Positions 45,289 to 58,734 are shown, numbered from the stretch's first letter. The stretch is DNA of 64,000 nt from Talpa occidentalis (GCF_014898055.3 NW_023601104.1:86535106-86599105); one strand, 5' to 3'. The notes: generated by a model not told the origin, from the sequence alone. Program-made: numbers and translations.

Positions 45289-46846
45289 TAAAAATATGTT
45301 CCCAACAAACCTAGGAAGGATATCTGAGAAAAAAAGGAAACTGACCAGGACTGGACAGAGCCTTCGGGGCCCTGGAGACACACATAATTGAGACCATACT
45401 TCAACCTGTGAATCTTTGGAGAGTTGTTTAAAGTCAGTTCCAGATCTCGGTGGCCTGCGGAGGAGGGTGACAGTGGGCAGCAGCAATAGCTTTCCCCACT
45501 GTCAGAGCATCTTCCCCAAATGCCTTCTCCCAAATGCACCTGAAGCAGCCCTTCTGGAGACGCGGTGGACCCCGCTGGCAGGTGTTCTTGGAAAGGCCGT
45601 GTCCTCCACTGGGCTGTATTTCAAGGGTGGTTTTAGCACATTGGTCGCGCCCTGTGGTATCCACCCGGCTGGCCAGGCCTGCCCGTGGCCCAGCTCCTGG
45701 TCACACAGAGACCGGTTTCTCCTGTCAGATGCAGGAAGCAGTTGGCCTTGGGCAGGGCTGCTTCAGTTTGGGAAGAAAACAAGCGTGATGGGCAGTGAGC
45801 GGAAGCGCCGGGTGTGGCCAGGGAAGTGGCTTCCTCATCTCCGAGGCTCCGGAAAGGCTTCCGAAGGGACCCGTGCCAGCCTGACCCCAGGTTGTTTTGT
45901 GGGAACTCCAGCCCTCACAGAGGGGAGGACCCGCGTTGTTTTTTTCCAACATGAGTAGTAGTTTTTTTTTGACATGGTAGTGAGGCCATAGCTGTTAGTG
46001 GTCAACAATAGTGACATTGTGTGTTGGCATTGCTGTTATTTCTCCTTGAATTCATCAATATTCAAGTTTTTACAAATTGCTTACAAATACGATGTTCAAA
46101 AATAAGTCGGTGCTGCCATTAGCTTTAGTGGAGAGACCCAGGGCTCCCTCTGGTCCTGGCTGTGAGTGAGAGCATGTCTGAGATCTTTGGGTGGAGGATG
46201 GACTTTGGGACTTCCTTGGGGGTGTTGAGGTAATTGGGGTTGTGGGGGGTTAGGAATCTTAGGCTGGTAAACAGGGGTGACATTGGGAGTAGATAGGGGC
46301 TACAGAGTTAGAGGGGCAGCTGACCTCTGTGAGTCTCTTTTGGGTGTAGGAGACTCAGCCCCCCAAGTCAGTCCTCTGCAGCCATGGTTAATGACTAAAG
46401 AGCCTGCAGAAGGGGGGCTGGTGCCAATATTTCAACTTCTATAAACCCCAGTTTGAAGCTGTTTCACTCTCTTCATGGAGTGCCTCTCTTTGTCCCAACC
46501 TACCACTTTCTGGTGCCCCAACACTTAGAGATTAATTGCAGTATGACATTTTTAAAAGATAATTTCTATCAAATTAGTTATTGGTTGTCATTCTGCCTTT
46601 TAGTTATACACTTAGAAATGAATTCCATTCCTTTGATGCTTATGAGAACTTGCTCGAATTTCCAAACTGAAGCAGAATCAAATTAAAATGCAATACATTA
46701 TATTTGAGATTCTTCTGGAAATAGTGAAATAGAAATTCATCACTAGGCTGTCTGGTGGGTCGCAGAATCACACAAAGGAGATAATTTCACTGTCAAGTGA
46801 ATTGAAATTGTTAGCCCAGCTGCTGAAAATGAAGCAGTGACACCCC

Positions 46847-46849
<3 letters not shown>

Positions 46850-46882
<33 letters not shown>
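46850..46882. repeat. (CA)n microsatellite
   Basis: About 16 uninterrupted CA units. Confidence 0.95.
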
Positions 46883-46885
<3 letters not shown>

Positions 46886-48689
46886 ACAAAGATCCAAATC
46901 TCCAAGATCACCCTTAGCCAAAGAAGGGCAGAGCCTTGATTGACACCCTCTCTGAGGCTGTGTGGGTAGGGGGAGAAAAAGAAAAATACTCTCAGAAGGC
47001 CAAATCAATAGGTAGCCTTATAAACACCAGATTTGTTTTGTGCTCTTAAATCTTTTTTCCTTCAGAAATCAAAAATACTGTTCAAGTACCAGAATGTCCA
47101 GAGCCTTAAATTCAATGATCAGATCTCTTCCCTTGAGGAGTTGACAACCTAGCTGGAGAACAGACACACTAACACACCAGCTAGTAACTAAGAAACTGAG
47201 ATATAACCAAGCACGATTATATATGCTTAGAAAAAGATCTGAAACAGAAACTGCCACTGGAAAATGCTTGTGACTCTGACAGTCCAAAGAGAAAGAATCT
47301 ACTGCAGTGATTCTTAGATTTTCCCATTGTGAGGTATATACATTTTTTTTTTTTTTTTAACTTCAAGGACCTGCATGTAACAGGTGATATTTTTTTGTAT
47401 ATTCGGTTAGTGAACTAGGAAAGCCCAATGCATTTACCAGGGGTTTGCAATAACTCCCTCTGCCTCCAGGGGACGGCAGTGCACATGTTTTTAACCACCA
47501 GGCTACAGGAAGTCACACCATTTAGGTACATTGAGGAATTGTCTTTTAATAATTCATTTCATTTGTTGGCTGCTTTCCCCAAAGCACTAATGTATGGATA
47601 GATTTTAAATAACAGTTTTGGAGAGGTAAAAAGAAAACGTAAACTCTGGATCTGAAAGCATGATTCCAGTTCTGCCTCTGCTGGTTGTGTGAGCACCACA
47701 AATTGCCAGCCTCAAGTTGAAGCAAAGCGCATCATCATAGCCATGCCCTGGCCCCTCGTAGAGTTGTTCTGAAGGAAAAATGTCTTTAGCCTACAATATA
47801 AGCTGAGTCCCCTGCAAAAATCTCATCTTTCCCCACCTCCCTGGAGCTTTTTGGGGAATAGTTCACAATGAAAGATGCTAAATGCCCCTTAACTTACATT
47901 AGGTTGTAGCTGCTCCATAGTCTTTTTCCCTTGCCCCCTATAAATATCGCCCACGTAAAAATAAAATCTCTACATGGTGCTGTCCAATACTGTAGCCACC
48001 TGCCCACACATAACTAATGAGCGCTTCAGTCCCCCCTCCACCCAGTTGAGGGTGTGCTGTCAAATCCACACTTGTGTTCAAAGATTTAACTTACAAATGT
48101 TAAGATGTAAAATACAGCATTGATAATTTTTATTTCATGATATGTTAAGGTCATATTTTGACATAGCAGGTTAAATAAAACATATTATTAAAATTAATGT
48201 GGCTACTGAGCATTTAAAATGTGGCTGTGACTCAGGTTGCATATCCATCGTACAAGAATGGTCTTGACTGGGCGGGTTTGCAGCTCCTGTCCTGCTGTGA
48301 GTTTCCATGATTCAAATATGAACACTAAGGGAAAATAAGTTTCAGGTAAGCCTGGACTTAGCCGCCCAACTCCTTGGAAACCATCCACGGGATTGCACCC
48401 CTGAGTAGCCGGCCACGGTGCATGTGTTGGTGAGTCGGTTCACAGCACAAAGGGCGAAACTGGAAACAACCTAAATGTTTGACCACTGGGACCCGGACGG
48501 GCTGATATCACTAAGACATCTTTATGTTGGCCATGTGTATCCAATAAAAAGGCAAGTCATTATTCACAAGAACCACGTGGGATGAACACACCTAAAACTA
48601 CTACGATGCTACATGTCAATTAGGCCTCAGTTTAAAAAGATTTAAAAATGAAAAAAAGAACACCTGAGACACTTAATAAAAATACAATT

Positions 48690-48815
48690 GCAACATCTCA
48701 GGCCTCTCTCTGAGTAATTCTGATTCAGAGGTCTGGGGTGAGACCTGATGATCTGCTTAAAAAATACCCTCAAGAAATTTTGAGTTCCAGACAAGCTTGA
48801 GACACCCTGAAATCA
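48690..48815 (+). repeat. MER5-type hAT remnant
   Basis: GAGTAATTCTGATTCAGAGG and TCTGGGGTGAGACCTGATGATCTGC correspond to the 3' half of MER5A-like elements. Confidence 0.5.
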
Positions 48816-49784
48816 CTTGTAAGTACATGAATTACCTGGAAAAGATATTCAAAAGATAGTGTTCAGAATAATACCATATGATGATTTTGGTGTATGAGCA
48901 ATGTTACATATGTGTGTGTATAAACACACATAGTTATGCACAGAAAAAGGTGAGGCTGTTTGCTGCCCATGGTTGCCTCTGGGAAGTATAAGGGGAAAGA
49001 GACAGACTTTTCATTTTTACCTACATACTTCGATGTTTGTTTACACATCATTTAAAGGGGCGAGGAGGAGGAGAATCCCAGTGATTCATCAGTTCCCAAG
49101 TGTTAGGGAGGAGGAGCAGGGGAGGGGAGGAAGGGAGGAGGGTGACTGTCAGCTGTGCTCACCCTGGAGACCAGGCAGCTGGGGGGAGGGGGAAGGAGCC
49201 CATCGTGGAAGCTCCCCAAGTGTGGCCAGGTGCTTCCTAGGAGCCCCAGCCTGGCCATCAGCTCCTTCTGCACTAGACTCCTCCTTCTGCTGCCCCTATG
49301 TGTAGGGGAGCCCCAAACCCTCTTGACTAAGTGGCTTGGGAAGAGGACTTTCCAGATAGCTTGGCCAGGACCACAGCCAGGCGGTGAGGTCACCCAGCAC
49401 AGCTGCAAACTATTTCAAGGAAACAGGTGGTGTCTCTGGCCTCTCGCTAGGCTGGGAGTTTGCTGAGAGAGGCCTCTTCCAGGGTGACCTCAAAGCCCAG
49501 CCATAGACACAGCCTCAGTGGTTGATACAGGGTACCCTGAGTCCTTAGGGGCCTACAGATAGTACCTCCCTCAACAACAGTGCTCTCAGCCCTGGTGGTC
49601 TGTTTCTTCACTTAGGAGCTTTCAAGTCCTGCTCATGGACAGCTTCCCAGGCCTACAAAATCAATATCTCCCCATGCGGTTGAGGCATTAGCATTTTGAA
49701 AGCTCTCAAGAGATTCCACTAGCCAACCAATTTGGAGATCTCTTGTCCCTCGTCACCAAAGTCCTAGGGTCAGCAGCAGTCCCT

Positions 49785-50195
49785 AGAAGCTTATTAGAAA
49801 TGCAGAATCTCAGGCCCTACACCAAACTAGTAAACAGAATCAGAATCTGCTTATTTTACAATTTATTTTTATTTTTTTTATGCATACAAGAACTGGGGTA
49901 CAGGCCAGAGGTGCGGGAAGTGAAAGGATTCAACAGAGACAGATTGTGGAGCAGAATAGGCAGACTGACTGGAATACACTGCTGTGGGGAGCAGCGGGTG
50001 AGACAGTAGAGGTCTGCTGTGTCATGTGGGTAGCTCCCCGGCTGGGGATCAAACTCACGCCAGGGAGGCTGGTGATAGCTTAATCGTGCTGAGTTTAAAC
50101 CCTGTCCCACCAGGGAGGCCCAGAATCTGCATTTTTATAAGATCCCAGGAGATCTGTGTACACTAGAGGGTTTGGAAACACTGCTGTAGGCATGG
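49785..50195 (+). repeat. MER5-type hAT remnant split by a SINE
   Basis: AGAAATGCAGAATCTCAGGCC and CAGAATCAGAATCTGC on the left, CAGAATCTGCATTTTTATAAG and ACACTGCTGTAGG on the right, are colinear parts of one MER5-like element. They are separated by the SINE at 49,851-50,120. Confidence 0.6.
49851..50120 (-). repeat. tRNA-derived SINE, antisense
   Basis: Antisense type B copy. Duplication CAGAATCTGC at 49,841-49,850 and 50,121-50,130. Confidence 0.92.
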
Positions 50196-51664
50196 GCAGC
50201 ATGATGGATGCACAGCTTTGGGGGTTGCAAGAGGGGTGGAATGCTAACAAAGCCCCTGACTCCTGCATGCTCCCAAGAGAGCCCTTAACCTCTCTGGATC
50301 TCAGAATGAAGACTTCTGGGTCTCATTTTCTCTTGGATCATTGAAAAGGATAATGCCTGGTGCCAGCACTCTGCAAATCTGAGCTCCTGTTTTGTTAGGA
50401 TTGTTATTGTTTTGAGCTCCGAAATGCAACCTGCTCAGTTGGCCAGCCTGGGATGAGCATGTGCTGGCTGTGCTTCCCCTCAGCTCACCCCCTATCCCAC
50501 CAGCATCCAGTGTCTTTTTTCTCCAGGGGCTCAGCCACAGGGACCAGAAAATCCGTGGCTCAATCCAGATGCTCTCTGATCCCAGAGTTGTTTTTCCTGT
50601 TGAAATCATGTGATTGCTCATTGCTAGGGAAAGCAAAACAATAAAAGGGAGTAGGTTCTGGTAATTGCCATGGAAGCTGCAAATGTGGAGCATTTCTGGG
50701 CCAGCTGGAGAGGAGAAGGGTTTGGGGAGGGGAGTTGCCAAATTCCCATTTGCCTGGGCTTCTTGGTTGAATATTAAGCCCAGATGGAGAGTCTGAGAAG
50801 CGGTGTGCAGACTGCTGGGAAGACTGGGCGCCATTAGGCAATCTGTGCCTTCATGGATGGGGGGCTTCCTCCAACAGTGGGGCAGTGTTTTAGAAGCTCT
50901 CTTCATTCACCTAACAAATATTCATGGAAGATTCTTAAGTGCCAGGTATTGCAATATTATTTCATTGTCAGAATTACACTCAAGGCTGGTATGACTCATT
51001 TTATAGGTGAGAAAATAGGTTCTAAAATGATGGGTTCCAAGCTCAAACAGTCTGACTGAGAGAATTAGGGTCTCCGTGGAGGCTGTCCAGTCCACAGGTC
51101 TCTGGGTCACTCCATCACACTGTCCCTCCCCACCCAGGAGGCTGCAGCTCTGGGGCTGAGCTCTTTATAGTTCAAGACTGGACTGATTGTTTGTGCTCTT
51201 GTGTAGTTTTCCTCCTGGCCTTGAGAGGCACCGTCTCCTGGAGTCCTCTGCCAATCCCCTTGCCTCCAAGGGAACAAATGTTCTTCCAGCAGAAACTACA
51301 TATTTGTTTGCAGACCCTAAGAGTTTAAAATCCTGCCTCTAATACTCACCTTTCCATCAAAGTAAGATGCATTGAGGGCGTGCAGATGAGTCAGAGGATG
51401 GAGTAAGCAGATGGGTGGAAAGCAGAGGAGTGCTGTCTGAGAGAGGGGGACAGAGGAGCAGGGGTCCCGACCCTGGGGTGTGAGTGGAGACACAGTGGTC
51501 TTTGGATCAAATTGGATTTTCAGGCAAAGGGACTGGCACAGGTAAAGTCACAAAGACATGGAGTGTATTTGTGTTTTGTTTTTTCCTTTCACTAAAATTT
51601 AGGCCCCTTGAAATGGAAACTTTTGGGACTTTTAAGAACAAATTTATTTTGAAATTTAAGTGAT
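50196..51664. other. Intergenic, no gene seen
   Basis: MIR-like wording at about 50,205-50,385 and an antisense MIR-like stretch at about 50,890-51,060. A 201-codon minus-strand open frame (50,301-50,906) shows no domain and is treated as chance. Confidence 0.5.
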
Positions 51665-52140
51665 TTCAAAATAATATTAATACTGCTAGTAATTCCTAAT
51701 ACTATGTGCCGGGCACTGCCTAAACAGTGAATGTGCATTAAACTTTTCTCTACTTGCAAGAAACCATTTTAGAGATGAAGAAACAGAGGCACTGGCCGAG
51801 GGTCTCACCACTATTTCTTTTTAAAGATTTTATTTATTTTTGCATGGAAGAATTGGGGTGTAGGCCAGAGGCGCGGGGGGTGAGAGGGTTCACCAGAGAC
51901 AGAGTAGGGAGCAGAATAGGCGGATCTACTGAAATACACTGCTGAGGGGAGCAGCGAGCGAGACAGGAGAGGTCTGCTGTGCCATGTGGGTCACCTTCCT
52001 GGCCAGGGATCAAACTCAGGCCTGTGATGTTAGCCCTGAGACTTAACCCCTAGGCACCAGGATCTGGGGGGGTCTTACCACTAGTAAGGGACTGACCAGG
52101 ATTCAAACCCAAGTCACCTGGCTCCCCAATCTGTGCTCAT
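51665..52140 (-). repeat. MIR remnant interrupted by a SINE
   Basis: Antisense MIR parts (CTATGTGCCGGGCACTG, TTTTAGAGATGAAGAAACAG on the left; GGATTCAAACCCAAGTC on the right) flank a SINE insertion at 51,814-52,070. Confidence 0.65.
51814..52070 (-). repeat. tRNA-derived SINE, antisense
   Basis: Antisense type B copy. 13-bp duplication GGTCT[C/T]ACCACTA at 51,801-51,813 and 52,071-52,083. Confidence 0.93.
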
Positions 52141-52294
52141 ACACATCTGCTGGATTGTCTGCAAGGGCCAAACACTCAAAAACTTACTGCCACCTGGCAA
52201 TCTGACTTGGAAAATGTTTTCTCATAACTGATTGCTGGTGCAGAGCAGGGCCAAGACCCAGATTCCTGGGACTCTGCTACAAACATTTGTGCAG

Positions 52295-52500
52295 TAAAAT
52301 AATACTAAGAGTTAACATTTATCCCCACCTACTACACTCCAGGCACAAAGCTGAGCTCTTCATTGACCCTTTTCCTTCAAGTTCACTCACTAAACCCTCT
52401 GACGTGGCTTGGTTACTATTCCCACTTTATAAATATGAAAGGGCACCCAGAAGCTGGCCGAGGATCACATAGAGGGGAGGTGCCCTGAGCGTGTGGATCC
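52295..52500 (-). repeat. MIR remnant, antisense
   Basis: AGAGTTAACATTTATCCCC, CTACACTCCAGGCACAAAGC and TTCCCACTTTATAAATATGA follow antisense MIR order. Confidence 0.6.
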
Positions 52501-53740
52501 CAGGCCTCCTGAAATCAGAGTCTTCCCTCTGAACACACTTCCACAGAGCCCCTCTGTCTTATTGGGTCCTTTAATTTCCCTTTCTTAATTGTTCTTAATT
52601 TTCAAGTGGAACTTATGAAAATAATGTGTGTGAATAGTTATGTAGTTTACACAGGATTCTGCTCCCCCTCATTTGAATCTCTGAGGAAAAACCCCATCAA
52701 GGTAGACATCTTCCATCCTGTATTCTGGACTCTGAAGTTTCTAACACTGTGTTCCTAGAATATGATCTTTTTTTGGCGTTGCCCACATCCCTGCTTGCCA
52801 CACGCTGCCACTGTGGGGAGGGCGGCATGTGGGAGAAGAGCTGTCTCGTTGACACAGGGAATGTCCTCCCTGTCTACACAGCTTAATACTGACCAGAGCC
52901 TGAGGTCACCACACTGATCAGAGGTGGAGGATGTCAGCAGAAGGCATCAAAGAGGGGCACCCTTTTCAGCTAGGGAGAGTTGGGGAAGGCCTCACAGAGT
53001 AGAGATCTGTTGGGACTTCAAGGATGATCAGAAACATGTTAGGACACTTGTTTTCAAGTGACAGAAACCCAAAGGATGCTGGAGTCTCATTCACAAAATA
53101 AAAGGAAAAGCTGAATGACTTGAAAGAAGGACAAGATACAGCTGGTCAGCAGACAAACAGAGTGGGGCATCTCCGCTTTGACTGTCTTTGTTTCTTTCTG
53201 GTTCTTAAAACAGAGAAACAGTAGCTCCAATTTTCTGCCCCAGTAGGAAGTTCCTACAAACTCTGACCGGGTCACTTTGGTTCAGTTGTCCATGTATCAG
53301 CCAATCAGCTGTGATCAGGGGCGTGGAGTTGAGTGAGAACTTGCTGCTTCCTGCCAGAAGCACATGACTGAGGCAGTGGAGGAAGATTTTCCAGAAAAGA
53401 GAGCCAGGTGTTTCCAGAAAGAACGCGTTTTAAAATGAAAATGCATACATTGTGCAAAGATGAAAAATGATATAAGAATTTTATAAAATAAAATAAAAAT
53501 AAGAATGCATTCTAGTTGCGGGCCAGGGGGTGTGAATGAGTGTGTGTGAATATGAGAGAGTGTGTTTGTGGCACTGGGCAGATAAGGAAAATGGAAGATG
53601 ATAAGTTGGGGGTGAGGTAGTTGGGGAACAGCCTATGAGGTAGAGGGGAAAACAGTGTCAAAGTCACAAAGACATGAGTGTACACGAGCCATTCTGGGAA
53701 TTATAGCTCAGTAATCTTGGGATATAAATTTATAAAGGAG
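52501..53740. other. Intergenic; short L1 3' end near 53,430
   Basis: 53,436-53,505 (GAAAATGCATACATTGTGCAAAG then an AAAT-rich tail) matches the 3' end of the L1 at 38,720, so it is a strongly 5'-truncated L1. Nothing else was recognised. Confidence 0.55.
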
Positions 53741-53898
53741 GCTGCTCCCCTCAGCAGTGTATTTCATCAGTCTGCCTGTTCTGTTCCCTGCTCTGTCTCT
53801 GGTGAATCCTCTCACCCTCCCACACATCTGGCCTGTACCCTGGTTCTTGTATAAATAAATAAATAAATCTTAAAAAAGAAAAAAGAAACTTAAAAAAA
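53741..53898 (+). repeat. 5'-truncated SINE
   Basis: Starts at GCTGCTCCCCTCAGCAGTG, runs through the 3' body and ends in (AAAT)n and A-rich tail. No clear duplication. Confidence 0.85.
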
Positions 53899-55428
53899 AA
53901 TTAGGTAACAGAGTTTTTTCATCATATTGTTTTTGTGGCTAAAGATCTATTTATGACAAGTGATACTGGCTTGTGATTGAGGGTAGTGATATAAAAATTC
54001 ATTTCCAGTGAAGTTGAACAAAATGAGAGCTTAATTGTTTAAAGAAAGAAGTACATGGTAGGGCAGATGCTATAGGTATGTGGTAGAAAGGAAATGATGG
54101 AACAGAGTGACTGAAATTTAGGGTATATTGGAATAGAAGGAATTAAGATTAAACACAAGACAAATAAGGATGGCATTGAAGTAGTGCAGGTGAGAGATTT
54201 TAAATTCCTTGAAATCAGAGAGCATCATATTTTATATATTATATTTACATTTATGTTGTATCCATTTTGTTTTGCTCTTAGGAATAGCCTTGAGGGTGGC
54301 GAGACTGACTGTCCAGTTAGTACCCTCAATAACAATGCACCCCATTGTCAGCGATGTTCAACTGGCTCTTGATGTTAATGCATTCTTTTAGCAATTGTTC
54401 TCCCAGATGTCTCCTGACATGCCATTTCAGATCTAATTTTGGAAGGTGGACAGTATAAATGAATTAAAATTTTTAAATGGTTTTAAAACTCTTACTCATC
54501 CTTCAAGTTCCTTTAGCTCAAATATCCCCTTTGGGAAGGGGTCCCTGATTTCTCCATGCACAGTCAGTTGTTCCTTGCTTTGCGCTTTCAGTGACTTTTC
54601 TATAAATCTAAGACAAACTCTGTAGAACAATTCCTTTGGGTGCCACCTCACAAACCTCTCAGCTACCCATTGACTCATGCCTTTTGTCTACAGTACATAG
54701 GACTGCTCTGGTACAAAACAGGCAGTTCAATAAACAGTTGTGCAATAAATGAATCTTACTGTGGGGACACCACATTCCAGAGGAACCCTTAGAAAGTCAT
54801 TATGTTTTATCGATTTCAAATGCAGTAAAGTTCTAGAAGGGAAAGAACAACCTGACCTAGAGGATGCATTGAAGGAGTTAAGGACTTTACAAGGTTTAAG
54901 TTGGAAGTAGGAAATACAAATAAAATTTCTTCCATGATGCTTCAGCATCTGAATAGCAAGATTTCCCACTTGGAAGAATATGTGTGTGTATGAGTGGGGG
55001 ATGCTGGAGAGAAGGAGAAAAGGAACCAGGTAAGTCCTTGTCAGGGATTTCTCTTGTCCCTTCTTCCTCTTCATTTTGTCAAGACCAACCCTTTGGAATT
55101 TGGCTGACATTGTCTACGGTCCTTCCTCTTTCCAGAATTCCACATAGTACTTGGTCCATAAATATGTGTGGAATGAAAGTACCTTGGCATAAATATGAAA
55201 CACTAATATTGACTGAAGTTCATTAAGAGTTCATAGACAGGACAAGGGTAGGAACAGTGAGATCTTACCGAAGGACTGCTAGTGAAACGGGGTTGAGCTG
55301 AGCTGTGGACTTAAAGTCTCTCCCATGGCAGTACCCTCTAGCATTCCTCAAAACCGCATGTTAAGATGGTTATAGCCTCTAAAGCAGGAGAAGCTACACT
55401 ACAGGTATAGCTAAACAATGTCGCTATT
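53899..55428. other. Intergenic; L2-like stretch, no gene
   Basis: 54,490-54,720 (ACTCATCCTTCAAGTTCCTTT, CTCAAATATCCCC) resembles the L2 3' end. The rest is unclassified. Confidence 0.5.
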
Positions 55429-55442
55429 TAAATACAATTTAA

Positions 55443-55711
55443 GGCCTCCCTGGTGGCACAAGGGATTAAGAGGCAGTCTATGATGCTATCCGCAGCCTCT
55501 GCAACATGAGTTCAATGCCTGGCCAGGGAACAACCCCCATGGTGCAGCAGACCTCTCCTGACTCGCCCGCTGCTCCCCTCAGCAGTGTATTTCAGTCTGT
55601 GTGTCTGTTCTGCTCCCCATTCTCTCTCTGGTGAATCCTCTCACCCCCGACACCTCTGGCCTGTACTCCAGTTCTTATATGCATAAATAAATAAATCTTT
55701 AAAAAAATAAA
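55443..55711 (+). repeat. tRNA-derived SINE, type B
   Basis: Full-length type B copy. Perfect 14-bp duplication TAAATACAATTTAA at 55,429-55,442 and 55,712-55,725. Confidence 0.95.
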
Positions 55712-55969
55712 TAAATACAATTTAAAATTCAGTCCTTCAGTTGCACCAACCACACTCCAAGTGTCCAGTAGCCATGTCTGCCTAATGGCTTCCATATTGA
55801 AGAGCTCAGATAAGAAATATTTCCATTATCACAGAATGTTCAACTGGACCAAGCAGATGTAAGGAGTATCTCCCCTCTTGGTTGCTGAAGGGACATGTAT
55901 AGAGGAGTGTTTTAACTTTTTTATAGACTTTCTTGTTCCTCCATACTTTTAACACATTTAACCATGGCA

Positions 55970-56600
55970 CTTTAGGATTTAACTAATATTTCCTTCATTA
56001 ATGGTTTCTATACTCTCAGAACACAGACTCTATATGTGTGCGTATTTACCATTCATTAGGTGTTAGCATATTCAGAGTTGTGCAACGCACTATCTAATTC
56101 CAGAATACTTTCTTCACATCTAAAGGAAACTCCATATCCACTGCACAGTCATTCCTCATTTCTCCTTCCTTCACCCCTTGGCAACCACTGATCTGCTCCC
56201 TGTCTTTGTAGCTTTGGCCATTCTAGATAGTTCAACTAAATGGAATCATACAGTATGTGGCCAATATGTGTCCTTTGTGTCTGCTTTCTTTCAGTTAGCA
56301 TAATGTTTCCAAGGTTCATCCATATTGTAGTATGTATCAATATCTGCCTTTTTTATGCCTGAATATTCCACTGAATGGCCATGATTATCAGTTGTTGGAC
56401 TTTCGAGCAGTTTGCATTTTTCAGTCATTATGAATAATGCAACTGTGAACATACATGTGCCAGTTTTTGTATGTGCACATGCTTTCAATTCTCTTGAGAT
56501 TAGACCTAAGAGTGGGATTGCTGGGTCATATGGTACTCTGTGTTTAGCTCTGCAGAACTGCCAAACCACTGTGTATTTCAGCTACATTATTTTATTTTGT
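55970..56600 (-). repeat. L1 3' region, antisense, old
   Basis: TTTCAGTTAGCATAATGTTTCC, AAGGTTCATCCATATTGTAG and GGGATTGCTGGGTCATATGG are antisense L1 3' landmarks, in the right order and diverged. Confidence 0.8.
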
Positions 56601-57878
56601 ATACATTTAAGAGATTTTCCTTCTCTTTACCCACCAGTTGTGACATACAGAAACTATTTACTGTTGGAAGTCATTGACTTGGATGGGTGACCCACATCAA
56701 ATGTCAGGATACCATGTTGACCAGGACAATGGTATGTCCCCTGTCTCCTTAATGCCATCCCACTAGCCTGTCTGGGGGCTTTATTGAGTATCTACAATGT
56801 TCTACTTACTAAGGCAGGCAATGGGGATAATTATTTGGAGGGATGGGCATGTAAAGTAGTCACTAGAATGTTGTTGCTTAATGCTGTAATGAGGATATAA
56901 CGGGGGCAAATAGCTCACTACCTTTTTGCAGAGTGTTCATGAAGGTCTCATGGAGAAAGGGATATTCTCTTTGAATCTTGAAGGCAAAGAAGAATTCCAA
57001 GAGAGAAAAGAAAATCAATGGGGGTGGCAGAACTAAGCAAAGCCTTTTGCTAGATGAGGCAGGGGGTAGATAGATACACAAACAGTTCCTGCCTGCAAGA
57101 AAATTCCAGGCTGGATATTGTGGTTCCAGATTCTTCTTTCACTTCTCATCCTGCTGGAGGACTGAGTTTAGTGGGATGTGACCAGGATTTATCAATTTAG
57201 CAAATCATGTTGGGTCAGCTGAGTTCTCTGGCTGAAATAGCTTTCTTTGGAGACATAGCATGAAGTTCCAAAGGGAACTTCTGATTTGGCAAAAGCCACC
57301 GTTATGAAAAATGAGCAACTGGAATGATGGGCTGATGCCTCCATGTGCTTCTGATGTGTGAGCAAATCATCCCCTCTGTCTTGTGCTCTGGGATTCTTCA
57401 GGGGTCAGTCTCTACCCTTGGCCAGCACATCTTTTCGATCCAAAATAAATAGTGTGTCCATTGTCGATGTAAACTGGAGAAAACGGAACTAATTTCCTCC
57501 TAGAATCATTGACTCCTCAAAGTATTGATACATGACTTTAAACTCAATCTAGGGTGAAAATCAAGGCTCTCAGAGTGGGTCAAACTGGTTTTCTCTAGGG
57601 TTTTTACCCTAGAGTTCCCTTTACTATTTCTCTACCAAGCCAAATATCCTCCTCCAGGGTCCTGTCAACATAGAAGAATAGGATTAGGGAGAAGTTCCTA
57701 CAGAAAAACCGTTCCATATTTGCTTTTAAGATATTAGTGCAACCATTGCAATGATCCTAAATTATAAATTGTGCTACTTAGTTATCTCTAGGTACTTGAA
57801 AGGGGAGCAGTTCCTTTTATGAGTGATAGAACAAAGTTCTGATGGGTCCCTGATTTATAGTGATTGTTTTAATTCTTT
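56601..57878. other. Intergenic, no gene seen
   Basis: Unclassified sequence. 56,860-57,010 has wording of an ancient mammalian repeat (CATGGAGAAAGGGATATTC, TTGAATCTTGAAGG). Confidence 0.5.
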
Positions 57879-57896
57879 AAAAAGATTCAGTGCAGG

Positions 57897-58180
57897 GCCT
57901 CCCTGGTGGCACAAGAGTTAAGACGCAAACTATGGAGCAATCCGCAGCCACTGCAGCACAAGTTCCATCCCAGCCAGCCAGGGAACCACCCACATGGCTC
58001 AGCAGACCTCTCCTGTCTCACCTGCTGCTCCCCTCAGCAGTGTATTTCAGTCAGTCTGCCTGTTCTGTTCCCCATTCTGAGTCAGGTGAATCCTCTTCCA
58101 CCCCACCCCCACCTCTGGCCTGTACCCCAGCTCTTGTATGCATAGATAAATAAATCTTAAAAAAAAAAAACACTATTAAA
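57897..58180 (+). repeat. tRNA-derived SINE, type B, split A-tail
   Basis: Full-length copy. Perfect 18-bp duplication AAAAAGATTCAGTGCAGG at 57,879-57,896 and 58,181-58,198. The tail has an internal CACTATT between two A-runs. Confidence 0.95.
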
Positions 58181-58734
58181 AAAAAGATTCAGTGCAGGTA
58201 GAGGGAAAAGTTGAGAGGGCTAAAGGACCATGGGAGGAGAAAAGAAAGATGGGAACAATTTTAATTCCCCACACTGTCTCCATTCTACCTTGTGCTTCTC
58301 TACTGCAAAGGGAAGTCACTGCCGTGCGTTTCCCAAATGAAAATTTTTCAAATGTCAAAATTGAGATCACTGTCCCACAAGTTCCATGGGACTTACGAGA
58401 GCTGTTTGCTGTATTTCTGAATTTATAGCTGCAAAGCACTTGGGAAAATGCCAACAAATAATATGGAAATGGCACAATGATGATGGTACCTCATCTCTCT
58501 TGCTAGGTATTAAGTTCCTTCTAAATTAAGATCGCGCCGTCTTTCTTACACTTAATAATTTAAATCTCCTTCCCTTTGGGAGTTCCGGCCCGCAGAGAAA
58601 TTGTGCGTAAAGTTGAACCACAATTTGGCGCCTACTGTTTACAAGTCACTGCCCTACGCCAAACGCTCCTTTTTATAGCAAGTTTCAAAATGAACATGAA
58701 GTCAAAACCCCTGTAAAAGCGAGACCACAGAAGC

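Larger units (their letters stand above)
45301..49784. other. Intergenic, with GC-rich patch and CA repeat
   Basis: A moderately GC-rich patch at 45,380-45,960 has open frames on both strands but no recognised product. A (CA)n microsatellite lies at 46,850-46,882, MIR-like wording at about 47,655-47,790 and a MER5-like fragment at 48,690-48,815. No gene is supported. Confidence 0.55.

Noticed and set aside
50301..50906. 201-codon minus-strand open frame
   Set aside because: No recognisable motif, overlaps other short frames, includes MIR-like sequence and lacks splice or promoter context.
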